This document shows, piece by piece, positions 34,850-42,986 of a stretch of DNA of 64,000 nt. Position 1 is the first letter of the stretch, and every line of letters starts with the position of its first letter. Location: contig NZ_SNXS01000005.1 of the NCBI RefSeq assembly GCF_004362525.1, positions 538,585-602,584 of the forward strand, in the 5' to 3' direction. The notes below the pieces were generated by a model. It searched no databases, was not told the origin of the DNA, and saw nothing but the letters and a program-made list of their open reading frames with translations. Source of the DNA: Roseateles toxinivorans. GTDB taxonomy: Bacteria; Pseudomonadota; Gammaproteobacteria; Burkholderiales; Burkholderiaceae_C. The position numbers were made by a program, and so were the translations under genes.

Positions 34850-35401
34850 ATGAGAAAGCTGTTTGTTGCCGCCACCGTGGCAACGCTGGCCACGCTGAGC
34901 GCCTGCTCGACCACCAGCCCGGACGTGGTGCAGCGCGGTGACGCGCAGCGCCTGTCCCAGGTGCAGGACGCCACCGTGCTGTCCGTCCGTTCGGTCACCG
35001 TCGAAGGCCAGCAAAGCGGCGTCGGCGCGGCGGCCGGTGGCGTGGTCGGCGCCGTGGCCGGCTCCAGCGTCGGCGGGCGCCGCGACGGCCAGGTGGTCGG
35101 CGTGCTGGGCGCCGTGGCCGGCGCGATGATAGGCAATGCGATCGAGCGCCAGGGCACCCGCGAGGATGCGGTGGAGCTGATGCTGCAGCTGCGCAACGGC
35201 GAACGCCGCGCCATCGTCCAGGCCCGCGGCAATGAGTCGCTGCAGCCGGGCGACGCGGTGGTCATCATCACCACCGGCGGCAAGACGCGGGTGACCCGGG
35301 CACCGAATGCCCAGAACGCTCAACCCGCCATGGCCGAACCGGCGATGCCGGCCTCGCCGCCGGTGGTCCAGCAGGCCCCGGCACCCGCGATCAAGAACTG
35401 A
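34850..35401 (+). CDS. Glycine-zipper 2TM-type outer-membrane lipoprotein (SlyB/PcpY-like)
   Basis: 183 residues. The signal MRKLFVAATVATLATLSAC has lipobox cysteine C19. Residues around 55-95 form the glycine zipper GVGAAAGGVVGAVAGSSVGG...GVLGAVAGAMIGNAIE, a Rick17kDa/SlyB hallmark, followed by a strand-rich domain and a proline/alanine-rich tail. It should be an outer-membrane lipoprotein. CGGAGG eight bases before ATG supports the start. The 3' end overlaps the convergent alpha/beta-hydrolase gene by 11 bases. Confidence 0.92.
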   Translation: MRKLFVAATVATLATLSACSTTSPDVVQRGDAQRLSQVQDATVLSVRSVTVEGQQSGVGAAAGGVVGAVAGSSVGGRRDGQVVGVLGAVAGAMIGNAIERQGTREDAVELMLQLRNGERRAIVQARGNESLQPGDAVVIITTGGKTRVTRAPNAQNAQPAMAEPAMPASPPVVQQAPAPAIKN

Positions 35402-36110
35402 GTTGCGCCAACCAGCCCTGCAGCGCGGTGTTCACCGCGGCGGGCTTTTCCATCGTCAGCATATGACCGCAGCGCGGGATCAGCCGCAGCTCCGCCCCGG
35501 CGATGTTGGCGGCGAGTTCCTGCGCATGCTCGGGCGGTGTGACTTGATCGTCGTCGCCGCACAGCACCAGCGTCGGGCAGCGCACGCGGGCCAGGGTGGA
35601 GCGGTGGTCGCGCCGCGTCATTGACATCCGGTTCTGCCGTATCAGCTCGGCCGGGCCGGCCTCGCGCAGCATGGTCATGAAGCGGGCGACCAGGGGCTTG
35701 TCGTCGAGCGCTTCGCCATGCATGGCGAACGGCAGATTGGCTTGCAGCAGCGCGGCAAAGCCGGCTGGCTTGCCGTCCAGAGCCGCCTGCATCAACCGTA
35801 TCCCCTCCACCCGCATGGCCGTGCGTTCCGGCGTGTCGGGGCGAGCCGATGTTCCCAGCAGCGCCAGACCGCGCACGCGCTGCGGCGCCTGGGCATGGAC
35901 CTCCAGCGCCAGCATGCCGCCCAGCGAGGCACCACACAGCAGCAGATCGCCTGGGAGCTCGTCCAGCAGCGCCCGCGCCGCCTCGGGCAAGCTGTCGCAG
36001 CCGGCGTGAAGCTGGGCCTCGCGCACGGCATGGCCTTCGAACAGGGGCCGTTGGTCCGCCCAGATCCGGGCGTCACAGCCCAAGCCGGGCAATAGAACAA
36101 GCGTCGTCAT
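35391..36110 (-). CDS. Alpha/beta-fold hydrolase
   Basis: 239 residues. LLPGLGCDARIW carries the oxyanion loop, CGASLGGMLAL the nucleophile elbow (serine), CGDDDQVTPP the acid and RCGHMLTMEKP the histidine. The pattern is close to small esterases of the RutD/BioH/MenH group. Its ATG overlaps the stop of the RpiR gene (ATGA), so it belongs to the amidohydrolase/binding-protein/RpiR operon, where it may cleave an ester or amide in the same degradation route. The exact substrate is unknown. Confidence 0.88.
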   Translation of the reverse strand: MTTLVLLPGLGCDARIWADQRPLFEGHAVREAQLHAGCDSLPEAARALLDELPGDLLLCGASLGGMLALEVHAQAPQRVRGLALLGTSARPDTPERTAMRVEGIRLMQAALDGKPAGFAALLQANLPFAMHGEALDDKPLVARFMTMLREAGPAELIRQNRMSMTRRDHRSTLARVRCPTLVLCGDDDQVTPPEHAQELAANIAGAELRLIPRCGHMLTMEKPAAVNTALQGWLAQLSS

Positions 36111-36985
36111 GGAGTCGCATCGATATAGTGGGCCGCCATCGTATGCGAGAGTTGGGGCAGTTCCCGGGCCAGGCGCGGGCTGCGCGCGCCGACGGCGCTG
36201 CACAACCCCTCCAGCAGGGCCAGCATGGACAGCGACGAGGCCGGCAACAGGCTGTCGCCGGCCGGCGCATACAGCACATGGCGCGCCAGTTTCACTACCG
36301 GCGCGGCCGGCCGGTCGGTGATGGCGGCCACCGGGATGCCGCGGGCGGCGGCGAATTCGCACAACTCCAGGGTCAGCTTCGAATAGCGCGGCAGCGACAG
36401 CACCAGCAGCAGATCGCGCTCGTCATAGGCCAGCAGCCGGCGATAGGGCTCGGTAGCCCCGCCCAGGCCGGCCAGGCATTCGACATCGCCCCGGAACAGG
36501 CTCAGGTAGTTGACGAAGTAGCCGGCCATATAGGCGCTGACCTCGGCGCCGAACACGGCCACGCGCGGCGCCCGCAGCACCGCATCGAGCAGGCCCTGCG
36601 CCTGTTCATCATCGAGGTCGGTCTGGGCGCGCTGCAGGCTTTGCTGGCCCTGGCGCAGTGCGCCACGCAGCACCGGGCCGGCGCCGTCATCGGCCTGCGC
36701 CTGGGCGCGCAGCCTGGCCAGCGCGCCGGGCGCCTCACCGGCCATCAGCTCATGCTGCCAATGCTCGCGAAATGTGGCGTAGGAGGCATAGCCCAAAGCC
36801 CGCACAAAGCGGTTGGCGCTCGCCACCGAGACCTCGCAGCGCCGCGCCAGCGCATCGATGGCCAGCGTCGCGGCCTCGAAGCGATAGGCCAGCACATGGT
36901 CGGCGATCTGGCGCTGGCGCGGCGTCAGCGCCGCGTAGGCGCGGATCAACCGTTGGACCGCTGAGGGCTCGCCGCCATCATCCAT
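36107..36985 (-). CDS. RpiR/MurR-family regulator with SIS domain
   Basis: 292 residues. The N-terminal HTH_6 domain (about 15-85: ALTPRQRQIADHVL, LAIDALARRCEVSVASANRFVRALGY) is followed by a SIS domain (about 125-260: RVAVFGAEVSAYMAGYFVNYL, DLLLVLSLPRYSKLTLELCEFAAARGIPVAAITD) for phosphosugar-like effectors. The gene is third in a minus-strand operon of amidohydrolase, binding protein, regulator and hydrolase. A strong inverted repeat before the operon is the candidate binding site. RpiR proteins near peptide or amino-sugar catabolic genes often act as local repressors. Confidence 0.9.
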   Translation of the reverse strand: MDDGGEPSAVQRLIRAYAALTPRQRQIADHVLAYRFEAATLAIDALARRCEVSVASANRFVRALGYASYATFREHWQHELMAGEAPGALARLRAQAQADDGAGPVLRGALRQGQQSLQRAQTDLDDEQAQGLLDAVLRAPRVAVFGAEVSAYMAGYFVNYLSLFRGDVECLAGLGGATEPYRRLLAYDERDLLLVLSLPRYSKLTLELCEFAAARGIPVAAITDRPAAPVVKLARHVLYAPAGDSLLPASSLSMLALLEGLCSAVGARSPRLARELPQLSHTMAAHYIDATP

Positions 36986-36995
36986 GGCCCGGCGT

Positions 36996-38570
36996 TCAGT
37001 TGACGGTGACGAAGCGCAGCGGATTCGAGTTGTCCGGCTGCTGCACCAGCTGCACGTTGCGCTTCGCCCCCCAGGACAGCTGCTGGTTGTGCAGCGGCAG
37101 CACCGCCACATCATCGACCACCAGCTTCCAGGCATCGTGCATCAACGCGGCGCGCTTGGGCGGATCGAGCTCGACGGCGATCTGCTGAGTCAGCTCGTCC
37201 ACCTTGGGATTGCTGTAGCGGCCCAGGTTGAACTGCCCTTGGCCGCCCGGCTGGGGCGTGTTGAACAGCGCCCACAGCGCGTTGTGGCCGTCATTGCCGG
37301 CCGGCTGCCAGCCCAGCATATAGGCGGTGACCTCGCGCTTCAGCGCCTTGGGGAAGTACAGCGTCTTGGTCTCGGCCGTCAGGGTGGTCTTGATGCCTAT
37401 CTTGGCCCACATCGCCGCCACCGCCTGGCAGATCTCAGCGTCGTTGACATAGCGGTCGTTGGGGCATTGCAGGCCCAGCTCGAAGCCTTCCGGGTAGCCG
37501 GCCTGGGTCAGCAGCTGGCGGCCGGCCTCGGGGCTGAAGGGCAGGCGCTTGTCCAGCCCGCCCTCATAGCCGCGAATGCCCGGAGCCAGCAACATGCCGG
37601 ATGGTTGAGCCGCGCCGCGCATGATCTTGGCGCGTATGGTCTCGATGTCTATCGCCTGGTACAGCGCCTGGCGCACGCGCTTGTCCTTCAGCGGATTCTT
37701 GCCCTTGACGCTGCTGTGCAGCAGCTCGTCGCGGAACTGGTCCAGGCCGATGTAAACGGTGCGCAGCTCGCTGGCCTGCAGCACGCGCAGGGCCGGATTG
37801 GCCTTCAGACGCTCGGCGTCCTGCAGGGGCACCGGCTCCATCATGTCCACCTCGCCGGAGACCAGGGCCGACATGCGGGTGGCGTCATTGCCTATTGGCG
37901 TGAACACCACCTCGGTCAGGTTGTGCTCGGGCTTGCCCCACCAGGCCGGGTTGACGACGAGAACCGTCTTCACGCCGGGCTGTCGCGACTTGACGCTGAA
38001 CGGCCCGGTGCCGTTCGCGTTCAGGGTGGCGAAGTTCTCCTTGCCCTTGCGCACATCGGTGGGCTGGGCGGCGCCGTTCTTCTCGCTCCAGCTCTTGCTC
38101 ATGATCAGCCAGCCGGTCAGCAGGTCGGGCAGGATGGGGAATGGGGTGTTGGTGACGACGTCGATGGTGTGGCTGTCGACCTTGCGTATCTCCTTGATCT
38201 GGGCCACATAGAGCTTGGTGTCGCTGGACTCCGAGCGGGTGCGCTCCAGGCTGAAGATCACGTCGTCGGCCGTGAACGGGGAACCATCGTGGAATTTGAC
38301 CCCCTTGCGCAACTCGAAGCGCCAGGTTGTCGGGTTGACGCTGCGCCAGGCGGTGGCCAGGGCCGGCTCCAGCTCGAACTTGCGGTTGCGCGTGGTCAGG
38401 GGCTCATAGACATTGCCCAGAAAGCTGAGCTGGAAGGACTCCTGCAGCGAATGCGGGTCCATCGAGGTGGCATCGCCCTGGTTGGCCATGCGGAAGGTGG
38501 CGGCCTGGGTCAGCCCACTGGCCGCGAAAGCGAGCGCCATCGCGCTCAGTCGGAACAAGCGATTGATCAT
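36996..38570 (-). CDS. Peptide/nickel-type ABC substrate-binding protein (SBP family 5)
   Basis: 524 residues with a Sec signal (ends near GLTQA). Family 5 features: FRMANQGDATSMDPHSLQE, NVYEPLTTRNRKFELEPALATAWRSVNPTTWRFELRKGVKFHDGSPFTADDVIFSLER and the VRQALYQAID motif. It should bind peptides or similar compounds in the periplasm. A ribosome site (AGGGAGA) precedes the ATG at 38570. No permease or ATPase gene is in the window, so it must share a transporter coded elsewhere or serve another role. It is second in the operon, 22 bases after the M20 amidohydrolase gene. Confidence 0.93.
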   Translation of the reverse strand: MINRLFRLSAMALAFAASGLTQAATFRMANQGDATSMDPHSLQESFQLSFLGNVYEPLTTRNRKFELEPALATAWRSVNPTTWRFELRKGVKFHDGSPFTADDVIFSLERTRSESSDTKLYVAQIKEIRKVDSHTIDVVTNTPFPILPDLLTGWLIMSKSWSEKNGAAQPTDVRKGKENFATLNANGTGPFSVKSRQPGVKTVLVVNPAWWGKPEHNLTEVVFTPIGNDATRMSALVSGEVDMMEPVPLQDAERLKANPALRVLQASELRTVYIGLDQFRDELLHSSVKGKNPLKDKRVRQALYQAIDIETIRAKIMRGAAQPSGMLLAPGIRGYEGGLDKRLPFSPEAGRQLLTQAGYPEGFELGLQCPNDRYVNDAEICQAVAAMWAKIGIKTTLTAETKTLYFPKALKREVTAYMLGWQPAGNDGHNALWALFNTPQPGGQGQFNLGRYSNPKVDELTQQIAVELDPPKRAALMHDAWKLVVDDVAVLPLHNQQLSWGAKRNVQLVQQPDNSNPLRFVTVN

Positions 38571-38592
38571 TGTTGTATCTCCCTGAAGAGGT

Positions 38593-39813
38593 TCAGACCG
38601 GCATCGCATCCAGCGCCAGGCCGGCCAGCAGGCTGGCGCCTAGCGGCAGGATCTGGTCATTGAAGTCGTAGTGCGGGTTGTGCAGCATGCGGCCGGCCTC
38701 GGCCCCACCCTGGCCGACGCGCAGATAGGCGCCGGGCCTGCGCAGCAGCATGAAGGAGAAGTCCTCCGAGCCGGTGGAGGGCATGGGCTTGGTGATGACG
38801 CGCTCGGCCCCGACCAGCCGCATCGCCACCTGAGCCGCAAAGGCCGCCTCGCGCTCGGTGCTGACGGTGGGCGGGAACAGGCGCTCGTAGTCCATGCTGA
38901 CGCTGGCGCCATGGGCCTGGGCCACCGACGTGGCCACCTCCAGCAGGCGGCGCTCCATCAGGTCCTGCACTGACGACGAGAAGGTGCGCACCGTGCCACC
39001 GATCTCGACGAAATCGGGGATCACATTGCGCGCATTGAAGTCGCCGCCGCGTATCGAGCAAACGCTCAGCACCGCCGTCTCCAGCGGCGGCACGCTGCGC
39101 GCGACGATGCTTTGCAGCGCCGTCACCACGTGCGCAGCGGCGACCACCGGGTCGGCCGCCAGGTGTGGATGGGCGCCATGGCCACCGCGGCCGCTGATGC
39201 GCATCGTGAACATATCGGCCGATGACATGCAGGCGCCCGGCGCCACCGAGATCGTGCCCACCGGCAGGGTCGGCGCATTGTGCAGTGCATAGATCTGCTG
39301 GGCCGGGAAACGCTCGAACAGGCCGTCGTCCAGCATCGCCTGCGCGCCGCCACGCCCCTCCTCGGCCGGTTGGAAGATCAGATAGACGGTGCCGTTGAAG
39401 GCCCCGCGGTGGCGCGACAGATAGCGCGCCGCCCCCATCAACATCGCGGTGTGGCCATCGTGGCCGCAGGCATGCATGACGCCGGGGTTGCGCGACACAT
39501 GGTCGAAGCTGTTGATCTCGGTCAGCGCCAGCGCGTCCATGTCGGCGCGCAGGCCCACCGACCTGCCGCTGTCGGTGCGCTCGCCGTGGATCACGCCGAC
39601 GATGCCGGTCTTGCCGATGTTGCGGTGGTGGTCTATGCCCAGCAGCGCCAGCTCGGCACTGATGCGGTCCGAGGTGCGGCTCTCCTCGAAGCCCAGCTCG
39701 GGCCAGCTGTGGATCTCGCGCCTCAGCGCGCTGAGCACACCCTGCTCGCCATGCATGAAGCGATAGACCGGATGTCCCTGTTCGGGGGCTTGAAGAACCG
39801 CGCTGCTGTCCAT
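38593..39813 (-). CDS. M20D-family amidohydrolase (hippurate hydrolase/aminoacylase-like)
   Basis: 406 residues. Metal-site motifs: LRADMDALALTE, MHACGHDGHTAMLMGAA with the Cys/His ligands, the general base in FQPAEEGRGGAQ and a late histidine in PSTGSEDFSFML/LHNPHYDFND. It removes acyl groups from N-acyl amino acids or cleaves a short peptide-like amide. First gene of the operon; the ATG at 39813 lies about 20 bases from an inverted repeat that should control it. With the binding protein it suggests uptake and hydrolysis of a small amide or peptide. Confidence 0.93.
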   Translation of the reverse strand: MDSSAVLQAPEQGHPVYRFMHGEQGVLSALRREIHSWPELGFEESRTSDRISAELALLGIDHHRNIGKTGIVGVIHGERTDSGRSVGLRADMDALALTEINSFDHVSRNPGVMHACGHDGHTAMLMGAARYLSRHRGAFNGTVYLIFQPAEEGRGGAQAMLDDGLFERFPAQQIYALHNAPTLPVGTISVAPGACMSSADMFTMRISGRGGHGAHPHLAADPVVAAAHVVTALQSIVARSVPPLETAVLSVCSIRGGDFNARNVIPDFVEIGGTVRTFSSSVQDLMERRLLEVATSVAQAHGASVSMDYERLFPPTVSTEREAAFAAQVAMRLVGAERVITKPMPSTGSEDFSFMLLRRPGAYLRVGQGGAEAGRMLHNPHYDFNDQILPLGASLLAGLALDAMPV

Positions 39814-39832
39814 GGTGGTCGCCCTGGTAATT

Positions 39833-39852
39833 AGTTTTCAATCCTGAAAACT
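39833..39852. promoter_or_regulatory. Inverted repeat, probable RpiR operator
   Basis: AGTTTTCA-ATCC-TGAAAACT is a perfect 8+8 inverted repeat with a four-base spacer, 20 bases upstream of the first gene of the RpiR operon. It is AT-rich against very GC-rich surroundings and is placed where a repressor would block the promoter, so RpiR (36107-36985) is the natural candidate binder. Confidence 0.7.
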
Positions 39853-39886
39853 GATGCTAGCAGCGGCGCTTTTTTATTGGATTAAG

Positions 39887-39911
39887 GGAAGACCCGCGGA
39901 GCGGGTCTTCC
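39887..39911. terminator. Strong hairpin between the RpiR operon and the GGDEF gene
   Basis: GGAAGACCCGC pairs perfectly with GCGGGTCTTCC around a GGA loop. It lies 60 bases beyond the stop of the minus-strand GGDEF gene, so terminating that transcript is the likely role. No uridine run follows at once on that strand (CCTTAATCC), but six A residues appear about 20 bases further on, so efficiency is uncertain. Confidence 0.5.
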
Positions 39912-39970
39912 TATGCGGTCTGCGCACAGCTCAACCGTGCCGCCCAGCACTCACCACAGAAAATTAATTT

Positions 39971-41584
39971 TCATCCAACGCTGTGGAGCATTGCCCGGCT
40001 GCGGCCCTCGGCCTTGGCGCGGTAGAGGGCCTTGTCGGCCTGCTCGATCAGGTGCGAGGGCGTGTGCTCGGCATTGGGCAGCAGGCTGACCACGCCGATG
40101 CTCAGGCTGACCACCGCCAGATCGGGCGCGGCGGCATGCGGTATCTGCGCCGCCAGCACCTCCTGCACACAGGCCTCGGCCACGCGCATCGCGGCGGCAG
40201 CATCCAAGGCCGGCAGCAACAGCGCAAATTCCTCTCCGCCATAGCGCGCGGCCAGGTCGCCGGAGCGGCGTGCAAAACGCCCCAACACCTTGGCCACCTG
40301 CTGCAGACAGGCGTCGCCGGCCACATGGCCGTAGTGGTCGTTGTAGCGTTTGAAGTGATCCACATCGGCCACCAGCAGGGCCAAGGGCGTGCGCTGGCGG
40401 GCGCCGCGCATCCACTCGGCCTGCAGCTGTGCCTCGAACTTGCGGCGGTTTGCCAGGCCGGTCAGCGCATCGGTGCTGGACAGATGCTCCAGCCTGTCAT
40501 TGGCATCGCGCAGCGCCTGCTGCTGGGCCACCTGTTGAGAGATGTCGCGCATCATCGCCACGAACTGGCGCTGCTCGCCCGCGCGGGCCTCGGTCACGCC
40601 CAGATTGACGGTCAGGATATGGCCGTCACGGTGGCGCAGCTTGACGTCGCGCGACTGGCCCAGCATCGCCGGCAGGCGGTCGGCCATGAATTCGGCCAGC
40701 TCCAGCTCGTTGCGCACGCCGCCGGGGGCGTCGGTGAACATCAGCACGCTCTGGCCGATGATGGCCGGCACCGGGAAGCCGAACAGGCGCTCCGTGCTGG
40801 CATTGGCCGAGAGGATGCGGCCCCGCTCGTCGAACACCACCACGGCCACCACGGCGCTCTCGAAGATGGACTGGATGCGCGCCTCGCTCTCGGCCAGCCG
40901 GGCGTTGACGGCCACCAGCTCCTGTTCACGCCGCATCAGGTCGGTGACAAAGGTGTGAAAGGAGGTCAGCGCCCCCTCGGCCGTGCGCCGCTCGTTGATG
41001 CGCACCCAGCGGCTGCCCGGCAGCTTGACGACGAAGGGCGTGCCGTCGGCGCGGCGGTGGCGCTCCAGGCGCTCGGCGATCCAGGCGTCGGCCCTGCCCT
41101 CGGCCTCGGGGAACTGCGCGCGGCCGACGCCGAAACGCAGCGTCTGCTCGAAGCTGACGCCGGTCAGCAGCTGCATCGCCATCTCCGGATAGAGCTCGCG
41201 GTAGCGCTGATTGCAGACCACCAGCTTGTCATCGCGGTCGTAGTAGGCAAAGCCCTCGGGCAGCGCGTTGATCGCGTCCTCCAGCCGCTGATTGGCCTGC
41301 TGGGTTTCGGTAAGCAGATCGGAATGCACGCTGTCCCGCGCCACGGTAACCGCGCTGCGCTGGGCCAGCATCGCGCGCAGCCCCAATCCGAGGACGCTCA
41401 GCGCGCCCAGGCCGGCCAGCCCGAGCTGCACGACGATAGACAGAGTCTGTCCGGTCAGCGCCAAGACGCCCAGGGCCAGCAGCGCCAGCGCGGCGAGCAG
41501 CAGATCGGCGCCCAGCGACAACGTGCCGCCCGACCGGTGCGGACTGGCACGAGACTTGGGCTTGGCGACGGTTGTTCTACTCAT
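39971..41584 (-). CDS. Membrane-bound PAS-PAS-GGDEF diguanylate cyclase
   Basis: 537 residues. Two hydrophobic helices (about 23-45 and 49-71) anchor it in the inner membrane. PAS 1 (about 100-215; LPEGFAYYDRDDKLVVCNQRYRELYPE) has a PAS-like core, PAS 2 (about 235-350; ESAVVAVVVFDERGRILSANASTERLFG) precedes the GGDEF domain (about 365-530). The active site is GGEEF (449-453), preceded by an RxxD inhibitory site (R440-D443), so it should make cyclic-di-GMP from two GTP and be subject to product inhibition. No EAL domain is present. Divergent from the MFS gene at 41790. Confidence 0.94.
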   Translation of the reverse strand: MSRTTVAKPKSRASPHRSGGTLSLGADLLLAALALLALGVLALTGQTLSIVVQLGLAGLGALSVLGLGLRAMLAQRSAVTVARDSVHSDLLTETQQANQRLEDAINALPEGFAYYDRDDKLVVCNQRYRELYPEMAMQLLTGVSFEQTLRFGVGRAQFPEAEGRADAWIAERLERHRRADGTPFVVKLPGSRWVRINERRTAEGALTSFHTFVTDLMRREQELVAVNARLAESEARIQSIFESAVVAVVVFDERGRILSANASTERLFGFPVPAIIGQSVLMFTDAPGGVRNELELAEFMADRLPAMLGQSRDVKLRHRDGHILTVNLGVTEARAGEQRQFVAMMRDISQQVAQQQALRDANDRLEHLSSTDALTGLANRRKFEAQLQAEWMRGARQRTPLALLVADVDHFKRYNDHYGHVAGDACLQQVAKVLGRFARRSGDLAARYGGEEFALLLPALDAAAAMRVAEACVQEVLAAQIPHAAAPDLAVVSLSIGVVSLLPNAEHTPSHLIEQADKALYRAKAEGRSRAMLHSVG

Positions 41585-41643
41585 GTTCAGCCATGGCCCC
41601 TTGCGTGGAAGCGTGCATTGCGTCGAGTCTGAGCGATGCGGCG

Positions 41644-41671
41644 GCGGGCCGCATACGCCGACGCGGCCCGC
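41644..41671. promoter_or_regulatory. GC hairpin in the divergent region before the GGDEF and MFS genes
   Basis: GCGGGCCGC and GCGGCCCGC form a perfect nine-base inverted repeat with a ten-base loop within the 205-base gap 41585-41789. The rest of the gap holds an AT-rich patch (CATTTGTAACTTTATCG, 41679-41695) that may carry a promoter for one of the genes. No other feature was recognised. Confidence 0.35.
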
Positions 41672-41789
41672 TACTTCACATTTGTAACTTTATCGCCACA
41701 ACTTCGGGCGCGAGCCCGGACAAACACCCTCTTGGTATTCGCGCTCGCTTGCCTCAAGATCAGCCTTCGCCGCTGCACAAACCCAACCG

Positions 41790-42986
41790 ATGCGCCCTGC
41801 CCGCCCGCCGCTGCCCACCACGATCTGGGCGCTTGGTTTTGTCAGCCTGCTGATGGATGTGTCATCCGAGCTGATACACAGCCTGCTGCCGGTGTTCATG
41901 GTGAGCGCCCTGGGCATCAGCGCGCTGACCCTTGGCCTGATCGAGGGCGCGGCCGAGGCCACCGCGCTGATCGTCAAGGTCTTCTCCGGTGCCTTGAGCG
42001 ACTACTTCGGCCGACGCAAGCCCCTGGCCCTGCTCGGCTACGGTCTGGGCGCCCTGTCCAAACCGCTGTTCGCCCTGGCCGACAGCGCCGGCATGGTGCT
42101 GGGCGCCCGGCTGATCGACCGTGTGGGCAAAGGCCTGCGCGGCGCGCCTCGAGATGCGCTGGTGGCCGACCTGGCACCGCCCGGCATGCGAGGCGCTGCC
42201 TTCGGTCTGCGCCAGTCGCTGGACACCGTCGGCGCCTTTGTCGGCCCGCTGCTGGCAATGGCGCTGATGCTGCTGTGGGCCAACGACTTTCGCGCGGTGT
42301 TCTGGGTGGCGGTGATTCCGGGCCTGCTGTCCGTGGCCCTGCTGTTCTTTGGTGTGAAGGAGCCCGAGCGGCCGGCGCAGGCCAGGCGCATTAACCCGAT
42401 CGGCCGGGCGCACCTGCGGCGGCTGCCGGCCGCGTTCTGGTGGGTGGTGGGCCTAGGTGGACTGTTCACGCTGGCGCGCTTCTCGGAAGCCTTCTTGGTA
42501 CTGCGCGTTACCCAGGGCGGCCTGCCGTTGGCCTATACCCCGCTGGTGCTGGTGGGCATGAATGTGGTCTATGCGCTGGCCGCCTATCCCTGCGGCAGGC
42601 TGGCCGACCGCTGGCCCGTCAGCTATCTGCTGATACCCGGCGTCGCCCTGCTGCTGGTGGCCGATCTGGTGCTGGCCAGCAGCGTCGCCCCGATAAACCT
42701 GGCCCTGGGCCTGGCCCTGTGGGGCCTGCATATGGCGATGACCCAGGGTCTGCTGGCCGCCCTGGTGGCCAAGACCGCGCCCGAGGATCTGCGCGGCACG
42801 GCCTTTGGCATGTTCTATCTGTGCAGCGGCCTGGCCCTGTTGCTGGCCAGCGGCCTGGCCGGCTGGCTGTGGGACAGCCTTGGTGCGCCCAGTACCTTCC
42901 TGGCCGGCGCCGGCTTTTGCCTGTTGAGCCTGCTGGCCCTGGTGGCGCACCCTGGTCTGCGGCGCCTGGGCCGTCAGTCGACATAG
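41790..42986 (+). CDS. MFS transporter
   Basis: 398 residues, about 12 helices. Motif A-like SDYFGRRKPLALLGYGLGALSKPLFALA follows TM2, and DRVGKGLRGAPRDALVADLAPP is typical of a group of MFS permeases (UhpT/AmpG-distant, often annotated only as MFS). Substrate unknown. It is divergent from the diguanylate cyclase gene. The last 13 bases overlap the convergent acyl-CoA dehydrogenase gene. Confidence 0.9.
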   Translation: MRPARPPLPTTIWALGFVSLLMDVSSELIHSLLPVFMVSALGISALTLGLIEGAAEATALIVKVFSGALSDYFGRRKPLALLGYGLGALSKPLFALADSAGMVLGARLIDRVGKGLRGAPRDALVADLAPPGMRGAAFGLRQSLDTVGAFVGPLLAMALMLLWANDFRAVFWVAVIPGLLSVALLFFGVKEPERPAQARRINPIGRAHLRRLPAAFWWVVGLGGLFTLARFSEAFLVLRVTQGGLPLAYTPLVLVGMNVVYALAAYPCGRLADRWPVSYLLIPGVALLLVADLVLASSVAPINLALGLALWGLHMAMTQGLLAALVAKTAPEDLRGTAFGMFYLCSGLALLLASGLAGWLWDSLGAPSTFLAGAGFCLLSLLALVAHPGLRRLGRQST

